Below, one piece after another: positions 9,901-17,519 of a stretch of DNA of 34,158 nt (position 1 is its first letter; every line of letters starts with the position of its first letter). Both the position numbers and the translations under genes were made by a program. The DNA is from Spirochaetaceae bacterium (GTDB lineage: Bacteria > Spirochaetota > Spirochaetia > SZUA-6 > Bin103): the NCBI GenBank assembly GCA_028820215.1, contig JAPPKD010000109.1, positions 1-34,158 on the forward strand, given 5' to 3'. The notes under the pieces are model-generated. The model was not told the origin of the DNA, did not search any database, and saw only the letters and a program-made list of their open reading frames with translations.

Positions 9901-10173
9901 ATGGTCAGCGACTACGACCAAGCGGCGTTCCTGATCGGCGCGTGTATCGACAACAGCGGCATCAACGTCAACTCCACCCTGCGCAACAGCAACTTCGCGC
10001 CGCATCCCGCGCTGGAACCACTTCTCGGTTGGTTTGCGCACCGTGGCGCAACTACGGAGATACGGAACGCAGCGAGCCGAGCGGGCAGCATCCTGCGCCA
10101 TTGGAACGCCACGCACCCGACGCACGACCCGCAACTCGAACTGTTCGATGAAGACGAAGGAGCTATCGCGTGA
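6919..10173 (+). CDS. DUF1156 adenine-specific DNA methyltransferase with Zn-ribbons, PglXI-like (defence operon gene 3)
   Basis: The 1084-residue product is a COG1743-type DNA methylase. The DUF1156 N-terminus is clear (FPILPVNELAKVES, then RKPIYAMGKWWARR). The SAM-binding motif I is DIFMGGGTT (128-136) and the catalytic motif IV is TDPPFGG (DPPF 693-696). About 555 residues lie between them, holding several Cys pairs (CDCPRGH, CPHCSQCERVF, CGACGTVQ, CPTCAAEK) that look like zinc ribbons. A C-terminal region of about 280 residues follows the methylase fold. In type 3 BREX the PglXI methylase is of this type and probably marks self DNA. The start is GTG 6919, one base after the PglZ stop, with GGAAG upstream. 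Codon use around 8.3-9.0 kb looks more AT-rich than its neighbours. Confidence 0.9.
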   Translation: MPVRNGKRKADWIAEEIAQAVSAGRKIALETVDFSDPERPKTCLEVDFPILPVNELAKVESSSGAGRKPIYAMGKWWARRSSSVFRALLLAAAAKAPRDPAAAAKLVWDTYYGNHQAGGAFSQLKVADIFMGGGTTVVEGTRLGMEVYGTDLNPVAWLVVKNELSDVNRTEVEALLTDIESEVRPQITPFLTCDCPRGHRGKWRRRSTGEVMHDGFDALALAPEERADFSYDGPEIIYMFWAKHGPCQVTGCSHRTPLMTSPVMAVKTLTVNVWEHRCLRCRRAFDVEEHDARMAPAVPLIVAESEAPYAVLQPDFSVRCPHCSQCERVFAPAGTSRRKKIPLSLLIHPQWLAGEPARADDGTPYGGSVSDDAESTIQWSRARGAATRLLEVRGALPNEVVCPETGRTLKTGKAGGTVPRKSTFACGACGTVQDVLAAIKASGKSGPVAAYALQGYCPTCAAEKRPYRGRFFVAADDTDRFESAIREWNSRKEEDLASFWPRQGIPYGFMTGVANGDIRRGHGFTHWWTMFNARQLLVHSQLLRSAVTIGARSYQWQTREFVLGILHRYLQHQNMFCFWDEGQDCLAPSLSNANYHPKSTLVENSIWSVLGRGNLYSSIEKALSALDWKHKPWDLVDNSRVRQINPRIATELKGKTSKLSSYEAPTTTATLDCRSATELSSIETGSYDLVVTDPPFGGLLHYSELADFFYVWLRLALKDRYPDFFSAEHTPKALEVVANRARHPEAPDAFYQRLLTSCWREADRILKPGGLLTFTFHHSEDAPWVAVLESLFDAGFYLEATYPIRSDETKGSGEFGSKKIEYDIIHVCRKRREAPTPVSWARMRRQVIADVRHLQSLLEHHRREGLPAADMQVIRRGKALEYFSRHYGTVYVDAGKPISVQEALVGINQLLDEELTGVADPPPPNAEPFTRQFLRLFDGVDALPRDQIQKYLRGTGSSPADFERRGWCRHEKKVYYMVPPLEIARAWIGKHRKGMVSDYDQAAFLIGACIDNSGINVNSTLRNSNFAPHPALEPLLGWFAHRGATTEIRNAASRAGSILRHWNATHPTHDPQLELFDEDEGAIA

Positions 10174-10691
10174 ACCTGCAACGGGGTTCCGGTTGGATGC
10201 GCCGGGGATTATCGTTGTTGTGGGAAGCCGACGCCTTGTTCAAGGTGGTTTCATCGGCAGGCGTCGTGTCGCTACGCGGGTTGTTCGCCATGTCGAGTTC
10301 ATGGCCGGATGAGCTTCCGGGCGCCGGCGGCGACGCACTTGTGGTCGCCGGCGTGGAGGGATGCCTCGATGCCCTCGGTGACGATGATGGCAGCACGTGG
10401 CTGGAAACCGACCTCAAGCGGATCATCCTTTCGTTTCAGGACGAATACCAGGGGTTGGCAGCGTTGATACTGTGGCTCCCGTCGGGCCGGCGTCGCGTCA
10501 CGATGTCCCCCGCTACCGAGGAATATTCCTGGAAGAACGCCGCCTCGCGACCCGCGCGGGCGCTGCCGATCGGTCGCTGCCTGTGGGCGGGAGCTGACTC
10601 AGACGCGGCGCGGATCATCGTCTCGGATGGGCCGACCCCCGACCACGACGGCCCTGCTTGGGTCGGGCTCCACCACCCGCGAATCTCATGA
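10170..10691 (+). CDS. Unrecognised 173-aa protein of the defence operon (gene 4)
   Basis: I do not recognise this family. The product is a mixed alpha/beta-looking protein without a signal peptide, membrane helix or classical Walker A. It has an acidic stretch (GDDDGSTWLETDLKR), a hydrophobic strand AALILWLPSGRRRV, and SPATEEYSW near the middle. That it is a real gene is well supported: its GTG overlaps the methylase stop (GTGA), GAAGGAG lies at 10156-10162 at good spacing, and its own stop overlaps the helicase ATG (ATGA). In comparable loci this slot can hold small accessory proteins such as BrxF or DUF3780, but BrxF is a P-loop protein and no P-loop is seen here. It may be a BREX accessory or specificity factor; that is inference. 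Confidence 0.75.
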   Translation: MNLQRGSGWMRRGLSLLWEADALFKVVSSAGVVSLRGLFAMSSSWPDELPGAGGDALVVAGVEGCLDALGDDDGSTWLETDLKRIILSFQDEYQGLAALILWLPSGRRRVTMSPATEEYSWKNAASRPARALPIGRCLWAGADSDAARIIVSDGPTPDHDGPAWVGLHHPRIS

Positions 10692-13471
10692 CGGAAGAGT
10701 TGCCGTTCGAGCCGGGCCAACGCGTCCATCATATCGAGTTTGGCGCGGGAGTCGTCGTGGGGACGGCTCGCGAGGGGTACCTGCGGGTGTTCTTTACCGA
10801 CGGCGAGCGCCAGGTTGCCACGACATCAATCCAACCCCTCACTTCCTGGACCGACCGCGTTCTTACGAACGTTGAGGGGACTGAGTCCCGCTTGAAGCGC
10901 GCGTGGCTGGCGTGCGAGGCGCACGCGTTACCGCTGATCGAGAGCGCCGCCGCGCTGACGGCGGCGCCTATTGACCTGCTGCCGCACCAGGTCGTTCTGA
11001 CTCATCGCGTCGCCACCGCGTCTCCCCGACGTTATCTTGTCGCCGATGAGGTAGGGCTTGGAAAGACCATCGAAATCGCGCTGCTGCTTCGCGAGTTGGC
11101 AAGCCGCGGCGAGCTCAACCGTGCGCTGATGGTCGTTCCGGCGGGTCTTGTGAACAACTGGCACCGAGAGCTCAACGAAGTCTTCCGCCTCGACTTCGAG
11201 GTGTTCGGCAGCGAGGGTGACGTCACGGACAGGAAGTCGAACGCCTTCGCCAAGCACGATCGGCTTATCGCGAGCATCGACACGCTGAAGCGTCGTGCGC
11301 GCGTACGCCGTCTGCTCGACGCGCCGCGGTGGGACCTCGTCGTCTTCGATGAGGCGCATCACCTCACGGCTCACCGTACGGGGCGCAAGGTGCGCAGGAC
11401 GGAGAACTACAAGCTGGCCGAGGCCTTGAAGGACCACGCGCGGGATCTGGTCCTGCTCTCCGCGACACCGCACCAGGGCGACCACTTTCGCTTCTGGATG
11501 CTGATGCAGTTGCTGAACCCGACGCTCTTCGCCAACCCGGCAGACATGGTTGCGCAACGACATCGCCTCAATGCGGTCGTGTTCCGCCGCACCAAGGCGG
11601 ACGCGTGCAGGCCGGACGGATCGCCGCTGTTCGCGCGCCGGGGAGTGCACACCGAGTCGTTCACGATGACGAAGGACGAGAGCGCCTTTTACGTCGCGCT
11701 GCGCGAGTACCTCGAGGAAGGTTTCGCTCTGGCGAAGCGGCAAGGCAATCAAGGGCGCGCTCTCGGATTCGTGATGACCATCTTCCAGAAGATCGCCGCC
11801 TCCAGCTTCGCGGCGGTCCGCCGGACTCTGCGCCGACGGCTGCTGATGCTCACCCTCCACGAGGCGATCATCAAGGACCAGCAGCTCGATGTCGACGCAC
11901 GCAACCGGCTCCACGACGAGGCCCGCGATCTCATTCATGAGGAACATGGCATCGCGAGAGACGACCCGGTTTCGCAGGGTCAGGTCGACGCGATCCTGGC
12001 CACGCTGAGGGTCCGACTGCTAAAACGTATGGACGAAGACGAGCTTGCCATGGCGTCCGACACCGGTACGGGAGAGGAGGCTGCAGCGGCAGGTGAAGAC
12101 GCAGCGGCCATGGCCGTCAACATGGCGCTGCCGGAGGAGCGGCAGCGAATTCGCGATCTACTGCGTCGTTTTCCCGAGAGCCGAGAGACGAAGGTGGAGA
12201 ACCTGCTACGGGGCCTTGGCGCGCTGTGGGAGCAGAATCCCAGGGAGAGGGTCGTCATCTTCGCTACGTACCTCGGCACGGTGGATCTGATCGGGAGTGA
12301 GATCGAACGCGCGTATCCCGGACAGGGGGTTGTGGTGCTGCGCGGCGGCGACCATGGAGCAAAGCTCGCCGCCGAACGCCGTTTCAAGAGTCCCGATGGG
12401 CCCCGCGCCTTGGTTTGCACCGCTGCGGGAAGGGAGGGCATCAACCTTCAGGTCTCCCGCGTGCTGTTCAATTTCGATCTTCCCTGGAATCCGATGGACG
12501 TGGAGCAACGCATCGGACGGATCCACCGCTATGGTCAGCAGCACACCGCGCAAGTCTACAACCTAGTGCTGTCGGACACCATCGAGGGCAGAATCTTCCT
12601 GCTGCTCATGGATAAGCTCAAGGAGATTGCCCGTACGCTCGGCAAGGTGGACGAGCAGGGCAATGTCGCCGAGGACCTCGGAACGCAGATACTTGGACAG
12701 CTCTCCGAGCGTCTGACTTACGACACACTCTATCGCGAGGCACTTTCCGACCCGGAGTTGCGCCGCACGAAGCAGGAACTCGACGCGGCGATGGCAAACG
12801 CAACCGAAGCGCGCAAAGTGGTGTTCGAGTTGTTCCAGGATCTCGACGGCTTCTCCCTGGAAGACTACCAGCCGTTCGCCGACGTAGCGGCAGGCTTCGA
12901 CCGTGTCGTCCGGTTTCTGAGCGCGTCGCTGTCGGAACAGGGCCGGACGGTGAAGCGGCTCGACGAGCACACCTTCATCATCCCCTCCTCGAACGGCGAC
13001 GCGGACGTCCGCTTCACCACCGAACGCGAACTCGCTCGCCAGCAGGAGAGGGTCGAGTTGATGGGATTGGACCATCCAGTGATGTCCGAAGCGCTGCAAC
13101 GCTGGCAGAGTCTGGATGCCGAAATGCTCGGCGTCGCGGTGGCCGGCGACGAAGGTCCGGCAGTGGTTTCCTGGTGGTTGATTCGTGCAGAGGGCAAGGA
13201 TGGTGACCAGCGCTCATTCGTTCAGTCATTGGCCGTTACAAAGGACGGCAGACGTGTCCCCAAGCTGGAACGCTTGGGCATCGACTTGGTGCACCGCCCC
13301 CCCGGCTTGGCCAGGTGCTCGTTGGAGCGTCGCCGCGAACTCCTGCATGACACCATCGAGCCCATGCTCCAGCGAGAGTTGAACCACCGCGGCCTCGTTC
13401 CCGAGAACGGTGGCTACTCCGCCAAGCTGATCGGCTGGGTCGAGGTCGGCGGGCAGGAAGGGCGGCAATGA
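10688..13471 (+). CDS. SNF2-family DEAH helicase/translocase, BrxHII-like (defence operon gene 5)
   Basis: The 927-residue product is a superfamily 2 SNF2/RapA-like ATPase (COG0553 type). An N-terminal region of about 50 residues (PGQRVHHIEFGAGVV onward) resembles CarD/UvrD-C-like tudor or SH3 modules. The motor motifs are DEVGLGKT (120-127), VVPAGLVNNW, DEAHHL (221-226), LLSATPHQGD, GREGINLQ and QRIGRIHRYGQ (607-617). Between the two RecA lobes is a helical, charged insertion. The C-terminal third has no recognised domain. I start it at ATG 10688, which overlaps the previous stop as ATGA, rather than at the upstream TTG 10658. Type 3 BREX contains such a helicase (BrxHII) and DISARM has a related DrmD. 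It presumably translocates on DNA during restriction. Confidence 0.9.
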   Translation: MTEELPFEPGQRVHHIEFGAGVVVGTAREGYLRVFFTDGERQVATTSIQPLTSWTDRVLTNVEGTESRLKRAWLACEAHALPLIESAAALTAAPIDLLPHQVVLTHRVATASPRRYLVADEVGLGKTIEIALLLRELASRGELNRALMVVPAGLVNNWHRELNEVFRLDFEVFGSEGDVTDRKSNAFAKHDRLIASIDTLKRRARVRRLLDAPRWDLVVFDEAHHLTAHRTGRKVRRTENYKLAEALKDHARDLVLLSATPHQGDHFRFWMLMQLLNPTLFANPADMVAQRHRLNAVVFRRTKADACRPDGSPLFARRGVHTESFTMTKDESAFYVALREYLEEGFALAKRQGNQGRALGFVMTIFQKIAASSFAAVRRTLRRRLLMLTLHEAIIKDQQLDVDARNRLHDEARDLIHEEHGIARDDPVSQGQVDAILATLRVRLLKRMDEDELAMASDTGTGEEAAAAGEDAAAMAVNMALPEERQRIRDLLRRFPESRETKVENLLRGLGALWEQNPRERVVIFATYLGTVDLIGSEIERAYPGQGVVVLRGGDHGAKLAAERRFKSPDGPRALVCTAAGREGINLQVSRVLFNFDLPWNPMDVEQRIGRIHRYGQQHTAQVYNLVLSDTIEGRIFLLLMDKLKEIARTLGKVDEQGNVAEDLGTQILGQLSERLTYDTLYREALSDPELRRTKQELDAAMANATEARKVVFELFQDLDGFSLEDYQPFADVAAGFDRVVRFLSASLSEQGRTVKRLDEHTFIIPSSNGDADVRFTTERELARQQERVELMGLDHPVMSEALQRWQSLDAEMLGVAVAGDEGPAVVSWWLIRAEGKDGDQRSFVQSLAVTKDGRRVPKLERLGIDLVHRPPGLARCSLERRRELLHDTIEPMLQRELNHRGLVPENGGYSAKLIGWVEVGGQEGRQ

Positions 13472-13491
13472 GCGCTCGAAGCGTGTCATGA
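13468..13491 (+). other. Seven-codon bridging mini-ORF between helicase and methylase genes
   Basis: The helicase stop sits in an ATGA whose ATG (13468) opens a seven-codon frame (MSARSVS). Its TGA in turn overlaps the ATG of the next gene (13488) as a second ATGA. Since that next gene lacks a visible Shine-Dalgarno, ribosomes could reach it by stepwise termination-reinitiation. It may equally be coincidence, given how small it is. Confidence 0.35.
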
Positions 13492-14783
13492 ATGCGTTGC
13501 TGCCCTACGTCATCGAGCTCGAACGACACCTGAATACACAGCACCTATCAGAGGAGCAGTGGAAGGCGTGGTGCGACTCCTGCCTGGACGGGACACCTTC
13601 CCGTGAACTGCGACGCGTAGCCCAACTGGCTGACCTGAAGGAACAGGGCGCGTTCTTCACCGGCCCGCGGCTTGCACGTCAGGCCGCGGTCACGTTGGGT
13701 CCATCGACCGAGGACGAGTCGGTTTACTGCGATCCGACCTGCGGTGTGGGAGATCTGCTGCTGGCCGTGGCACGCCGGCTGTCGTTGGCGCCGACGGTCT
13801 CGGAGACCCTCTCTCTCTGGGGCAGTTCTCTGACAGGATGTGATCTCTCCCCGGTGTTCGTCCGTGCGGCGAAAGCTCGACTGGCCCTACTGGCGATGAG
13901 GCGTTGTGGCTTGCGCGAATCGATTGCGCCGGCCGCGCTCGACGATCTGCTGCCCGCGATAACGGTGTGTGATGCGCTGCGGTGCCACGATCGGTACTCG
14001 GCCGTGGACCGGATCATCATGAACCCGCCGTTCCGCATGATGCCTGCACCGGAGGATTGTGAGTGGTCCGCCGGCCGGCTCAACGCTGCCGCACTGTTCA
14101 CGGAGTCAGCGATTGTCCACTCCCGGGATGGAACCCGGATTGCTGCCATTCTGCCCGATGTGCTGCGATCTGGTAGCCGATATGAACGGTGGCGCCGCAT
14201 GGTCGGCGGCAACACCGTCGTGGAGGAGGTGCGCCCGTACGGCCCGTTCGATCGCCATGCCGATGTCGACGTGTTCGTGCTGCGCATGACCGTCAAGAGC
14301 AACGGAAACGTGGAGACACATCGAGCTTGGTCACGGAACGACGGCGATTCGGATGACGCCGTATCCAAGTACTTCGGGGTCCGTGTCGGTCCGGTGGTGC
14401 CTCATCGTGATGCCGAAGAGGGCCCTGAATGTCCATACGTACACGCACGATCGCTGCCGCCATGGAGTACGCTTGCAAACATCGCGGAAACGCGACGCTT
14501 CGCGGGAACCGTGTTTCGTCCGCCGTTCGTCGCAGTCAGGCGCACTTCCGGTCCACGAGACCGCAAGAGAGCAGTGGGAACGATCGTGCTCGGAAAGCAG
14601 TGCGTAGCGGTCGAGAATCATGTCATCGTGTGCATTCCCGCCGAGGGTTCGGTCGCGCGTTGTCAAGCGCTGCTGGAACGTCTCCGTAGCAGCAGAACCG
14701 ACGACTGGCTCAACCGGCGTATCAGATGCCGCCATTTGACGACCGCGGCAGTCTCGGGCATTCCCTGGTGGAACGACCCGTGA
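13488..14783 (+). CDS. N6-adenine-type DNA methyltransferase (defence operon gene 6)
   Basis: The 431-residue product is a class I SAM-dependent DNA methylase of the HsdM/type II N6-adenine type. It opens with the KEQGAFFTGP element often seen just ahead of motif I. Motif I is DPTCGVGD (82-89), a GCDLSPVFVRAA acidic-loop motif follows, and motif IV is the catalytic NPPF (179-182). The remaining 250 residues include FTESAIVHSRDGTRIAAILP and a C-terminal part that may act in DNA recognition. It is the second methylase in the operon, unlike the single one of standard BREX. The ATG at 13488 lies 16 bases after the helicase stop and has no clear Shine-Dalgarno. The stop overlaps the kinase gene (GTGA). 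Whether it modifies DNA or is a degenerate partner cannot be told. Confidence 0.85.
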   Translation: MNALLPYVIELERHLNTQHLSEEQWKAWCDSCLDGTPSRELRRVAQLADLKEQGAFFTGPRLARQAAVTLGPSTEDESVYCDPTCGVGDLLLAVARRLSLAPTVSETLSLWGSSLTGCDLSPVFVRAAKARLALLAMRRCGLRESIAPAALDDLLPAITVCDALRCHDRYSAVDRIIMNPPFRMMPAPEDCEWSAGRLNAAALFTESAIVHSRDGTRIAAILPDVLRSGSRYERWRRMVGGNTVVEEVRPYGPFDRHADVDVFVLRMTVKSNGNVETHRAWSRNDGDSDDAVSKYFGVRVGPVVPHRDAEEGPECPYVHARSLPPWSTLANIAETRRFAGTVFRPPFVAVRRTSGPRDRKRAVGTIVLGKQCVAVENHVIVCIPAEGSVARCQALLERLRSSRTDDWLNRRIRCRHLTTAAVSGIPWWNDP

Positions 14784-16861
14784 ACACGGCGAGGATACGA
14801 TTCTCGGCGGACATTCTGCGCCGCCTGGGCGAGGAGCTGAACCCTCATCCTGACAAGGGCATCGTCGAGTTGGTCAAGAACTCGTACGACGCGGACGCGA
14901 CCTGGTGCCGAATCGAGCTGAGCGGGACGGATCGTAAGGGCGGTTGCATCGTCGTTGCTGACAACGGTGACGGCATGACTCCGAAAGAGATCGAACGAGG
15001 ATGGCTGGTGCTCGGCAGCTCCTCCAAGGACGCGACGCAGATCACTCGCTTGGGACGCATCCCGGCAGGCAGCAAGGGATTGGGACGCCTCGCCGCGCTG
15101 CGCATGGGCTCGCGCGCGCTGCTGACGACACGCCCTCGGAAGCAACGATCTGACGAATACCGTCTGCTCATCGATTGGTCGCGGTTCGACGCCACCGATC
15201 TGGTCGATGACGTGGACTTGAGCATCGAGCACGTCGCAAGATCGCGCAAGGTCGGCAAAGGAACGGAGATCGGGGGCACTGAGATCAGAATCGAAGGACT
15301 CCGCAAGCGCATCCAGCGCATGGAAGTCAAGCGTCTTGCCCGTGAGCTAATCCTGCTCGCCGATCCGTTCGGCGATGATCCGTCAGGCTTCACCCCGACG
15401 CTTGTTGCTCCCGACTTCGACGACCTCGCCTCGTTGGTACGGAATCGGTACTTTCAAGATGCTGAGTTTCATCTTGCCGCTAGCGTTGACGACGCGGGTT
15501 GTGCGGTGGCTGAGGTGGTCGACTGGAGAGGTGAACGTCTGTTCAGCGCGGAACACGACACGCTAACAGCGTCCCGTAAACGCAGGCCCTATCTCTGCCC
15601 GGCCGTGCGCTTCGACTTGTGGGTGTTCATTCTGGATCGCGACACGTTTGCTACTCGGACCGCCACCGTCCAGGAGGTGCGTGAATGGCTGAGCGAGTTC
15701 GGCGGCGTCCACGTCTATCACAACGGACTGCGCGTAATGCCGTACGGCAACCCCGGCAACGACTGGCTGGACATGAACCTGAGGCGCGTCCGGAGTCCGG
15801 AGGAGCGTCCGGGTACCAATACGTCGATCGGGCGGATCGACGTGACCGATACGCGTTCGGTGCTCGTGCAAAAGACCGACCGCTCCGGTTACGTTGAGGA
15901 AGAAGCGTATACGGAGCTTGTCCAATTCGCGCAGGACACGATGGACTGGATGGCCAACCGAAGACTTGAGGTGGCCGAGAAGCGACGCACTGTTCAACGC
16001 GGTGCCGCTTCGCAGACATCAGGACATGCCGGGAGAGCAGTGCAAACGGCCATTGGCTCCCTTCCGCCGTCCGAGCGGAAGCCGGTCGAGGCGGCGTTCG
16101 CTCACTACGAGCGTTCACGAGACCGAGAGAAAGAGACACTGCACAGGGAGATACAACTGTACCGAACGCTGAGCACCGCGGGGATCACCGCCGCCACCTT
16201 CGCTCACGAGTCGAGCGGCAACCCGATCAAGGTAATCCGTCAGTCGGCCGACGCGCTCGAGCGCCGCGGTAAGACCTTCCTGGGAGACAGATACCGCAGC
16301 CATTTTCGGCAGCCGATCACCGGCATACAACTGGCGGTCAGGAGCCTTGCCGTACTGGGGAACGCGACCCTGAGGCTGCTTGACCACGAAAAACGCAGGC
16401 TCGCGCGCGTTGATCTGCATGACGTGGTGCGGAAGGTGATGAAGACGTTTGCTCCGTTCCTGGACGGCAGCGGCGTGGCGACCGACGTGTGTCTGTGCGT
16501 CGGTTCGCCGTACATTCGCGGCAGCAGAGCGGCTGTCGAATCGATCGTCACGAACCTGCTCAACAACAGCCTTGGTGCGTTCGAAAGCGCCGGAACGATG
16601 GGTCGAAGAATGAAGATTGCGACCGCCATAGAGGACCGGCAGTGGCGGCTCGTCGTGTCCGACAACGGTCCGGGGATCGTGAACATCACTAAGCGGGACA
16701 TCTGGCTTCCCGGGCGTACGACCAGAAAGAACGGCACGGGACTCGGACTGACGATCGTGCGCGACGCGGTCGGAGACCTCGGCGGTGAAGTCGATGCCCG
16801 AGAGCATGGTGACCTGGGAGGGGCGGAGATCACCGTGATACTTCCGCTCCTTGGGGCCTGA
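14780..16861 (+). CDS. Soluble double-GHKL histidine kinase-like protein (defence operon gene 7)
   Basis: The 693-residue protein contains two GHKL ATPase domains. The first, at the N-terminus, is Hsp90/MutL/MORC-like: IVELVKNSYDADA with E30 and N34, VADNGDGM, and AGSKGLGRLAALRMG. The second, at the C-terminus, is histidine-kinase-like: NLLNNSLGAF with N592/N595/N596, SDNGPGI starting near residue 628, and NGTGLGLTIV. Ahead of it is an H-box-like AATFAHESSGNP whose H476 is the candidate phospho-acceptor. No transmembrane helix is visible, so it should sense a cytosolic signal. GTG 14780 overlaps the methylase stop (GTGA); an in-frame ATG at 14726 would create a 58-base overlap and is less likely. 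The receiver gene follows directly, which supports a phosphorelay. Confidence 0.85.
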   Translation: MNTARIRFSADILRRLGEELNPHPDKGIVELVKNSYDADATWCRIELSGTDRKGGCIVVADNGDGMTPKEIERGWLVLGSSSKDATQITRLGRIPAGSKGLGRLAALRMGSRALLTTRPRKQRSDEYRLLIDWSRFDATDLVDDVDLSIEHVARSRKVGKGTEIGGTEIRIEGLRKRIQRMEVKRLARELILLADPFGDDPSGFTPTLVAPDFDDLASLVRNRYFQDAEFHLAASVDDAGCAVAEVVDWRGERLFSAEHDTLTASRKRRPYLCPAVRFDLWVFILDRDTFATRTATVQEVREWLSEFGGVHVYHNGLRVMPYGNPGNDWLDMNLRRVRSPEERPGTNTSIGRIDVTDTRSVLVQKTDRSGYVEEEAYTELVQFAQDTMDWMANRRLEVAEKRRTVQRGAASQTSGHAGRAVQTAIGSLPPSERKPVEAAFAHYERSRDREKETLHREIQLYRTLSTAGITAATFAHESSGNPIKVIRQSADALERRGKTFLGDRYRSHFRQPITGIQLAVRSLAVLGNATLRLLDHEKRRLARVDLHDVVRKVMKTFAPFLDGSGVATDVCLCVGSPYIRGSRAAVESIVTNLLNNSLGAFESAGTMGRRMKIATAIEDRQWRLVVSDNGPGIVNITKRDIWLPGRTTRKNGTGLGLTIVRDAVGDLGGEVDAREHGDLGGAEITVILPLLGA

Positions 16862-16862
16862 A

Positions 16863-17519
16863 GTGACCAGAAACGCGGAAGCGATAGAGAGTATTCTCAT
16901 CATCGACGACGATGCGGGAGCGCGGGAGGGATTCGCGTACTCGATCGAGGACCTGGGGATTACTCCCGTTCCCGAAGCGGGACCCATAACCGATCTCGAC
17001 GGCTTCGTCGCTGGAGTGAAGCACAGAGCGCAGGCCGTGCTGTGCGACTATCGACTGAAGACAACCGAGTATTCGTCATTCAATGGGGACGAGCTGGTCG
17101 CGGCGTGCTATCGGCACCGAATCCCGGGTCTGCTTTGTACACAGTACACCGACCTGACGACCGAGATGAATCGGCGGTTGCTGCGCTTCATTCCGGCCCT
17201 GCTCAGGACCAGTTCCCCCGAACCGAACGCCATTCGAACGTCGCTTCGTCGCTGCCAAGACGAATTGCACGGCACGTTTCACCCCGCCAGGAGACCTTGG
17301 AGAACGCTGGTGAGGGTCGATGACGTGTCGCAGGATGGGCGTTATTGCCACGTGATCGTGCCTGCCTGGAATCCCCATCAGGCGATCAGGATCTACTTTC
17401 AGGACATTCCCCATGACGTGCTCTCGGACCTGAGAACCGGTTTGCGGCTCCACGCGAAGGTCAACATCGGAGCCGAGAGCTTCGAGGATGTCTACTTCGA
17501 TGAGTGGGAGCCGGAATGA
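16863..17519 (+). CDS. Response-regulator receiver protein with beta-rich C-terminal domain (defence operon gene 8)
   Basis: The 218-residue protein begins with a receiver domain. ILIIDDDAGA supplies the acidic pocket, VLCDYRLK supplies the phospho-acceptor D62, and LLCTQYTD supplies the switch Thr region. The conserved Lys after strand 5 appears to be replaced (IPALLRTSSPEP), so phosphorylation chemistry may be altered. The last 80 or so residues are not a winged helix or other DNA-binding output. They look like a small beta-barrel (RVDDVSQDGRYCHVIVP, then HAKVNIGAESFEDVYF). The output is therefore probably protein-protein contact rather than transcription. GTG 16863 follows the kinase stop by one base, with GGGG six bases upstream; TTG 16851 is an alternative start. 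The stop overlaps the MBL gene (ATGA). Confidence 0.82.
   Translation: MTRNAEAIESILIIDDDAGAREGFAYSIEDLGITPVPEAGPITDLDGFVAGVKHRAQAVLCDYRLKTTEYSSFNGDELVAACYRHRIPGLLCTQYTDLTTEMNRRLLRFIPALLRTSSPEPNAIRTSLRRCQDELHGTFHPARRPWRTLVRVDDVSQDGRYCHVIVPAWNPHQAIRIYFQDIPHDVLSDLRTGLRLHAKVNIGAESFEDVYFDEWEPE

Noticed and set aside
10658..10687. TTG start of the helicase gene
   Set aside because: ATG 10688 forms an ATGA overlap with the previous stop and begins just before the conserved module.
14726..14779. Upstream ATG start of the kinase gene
   Set aside because: Would overlap the methylase by 58 bases; GTG 14780 gives the GTGA overlap used throughout the operon and keeps the whole GHKL domain.
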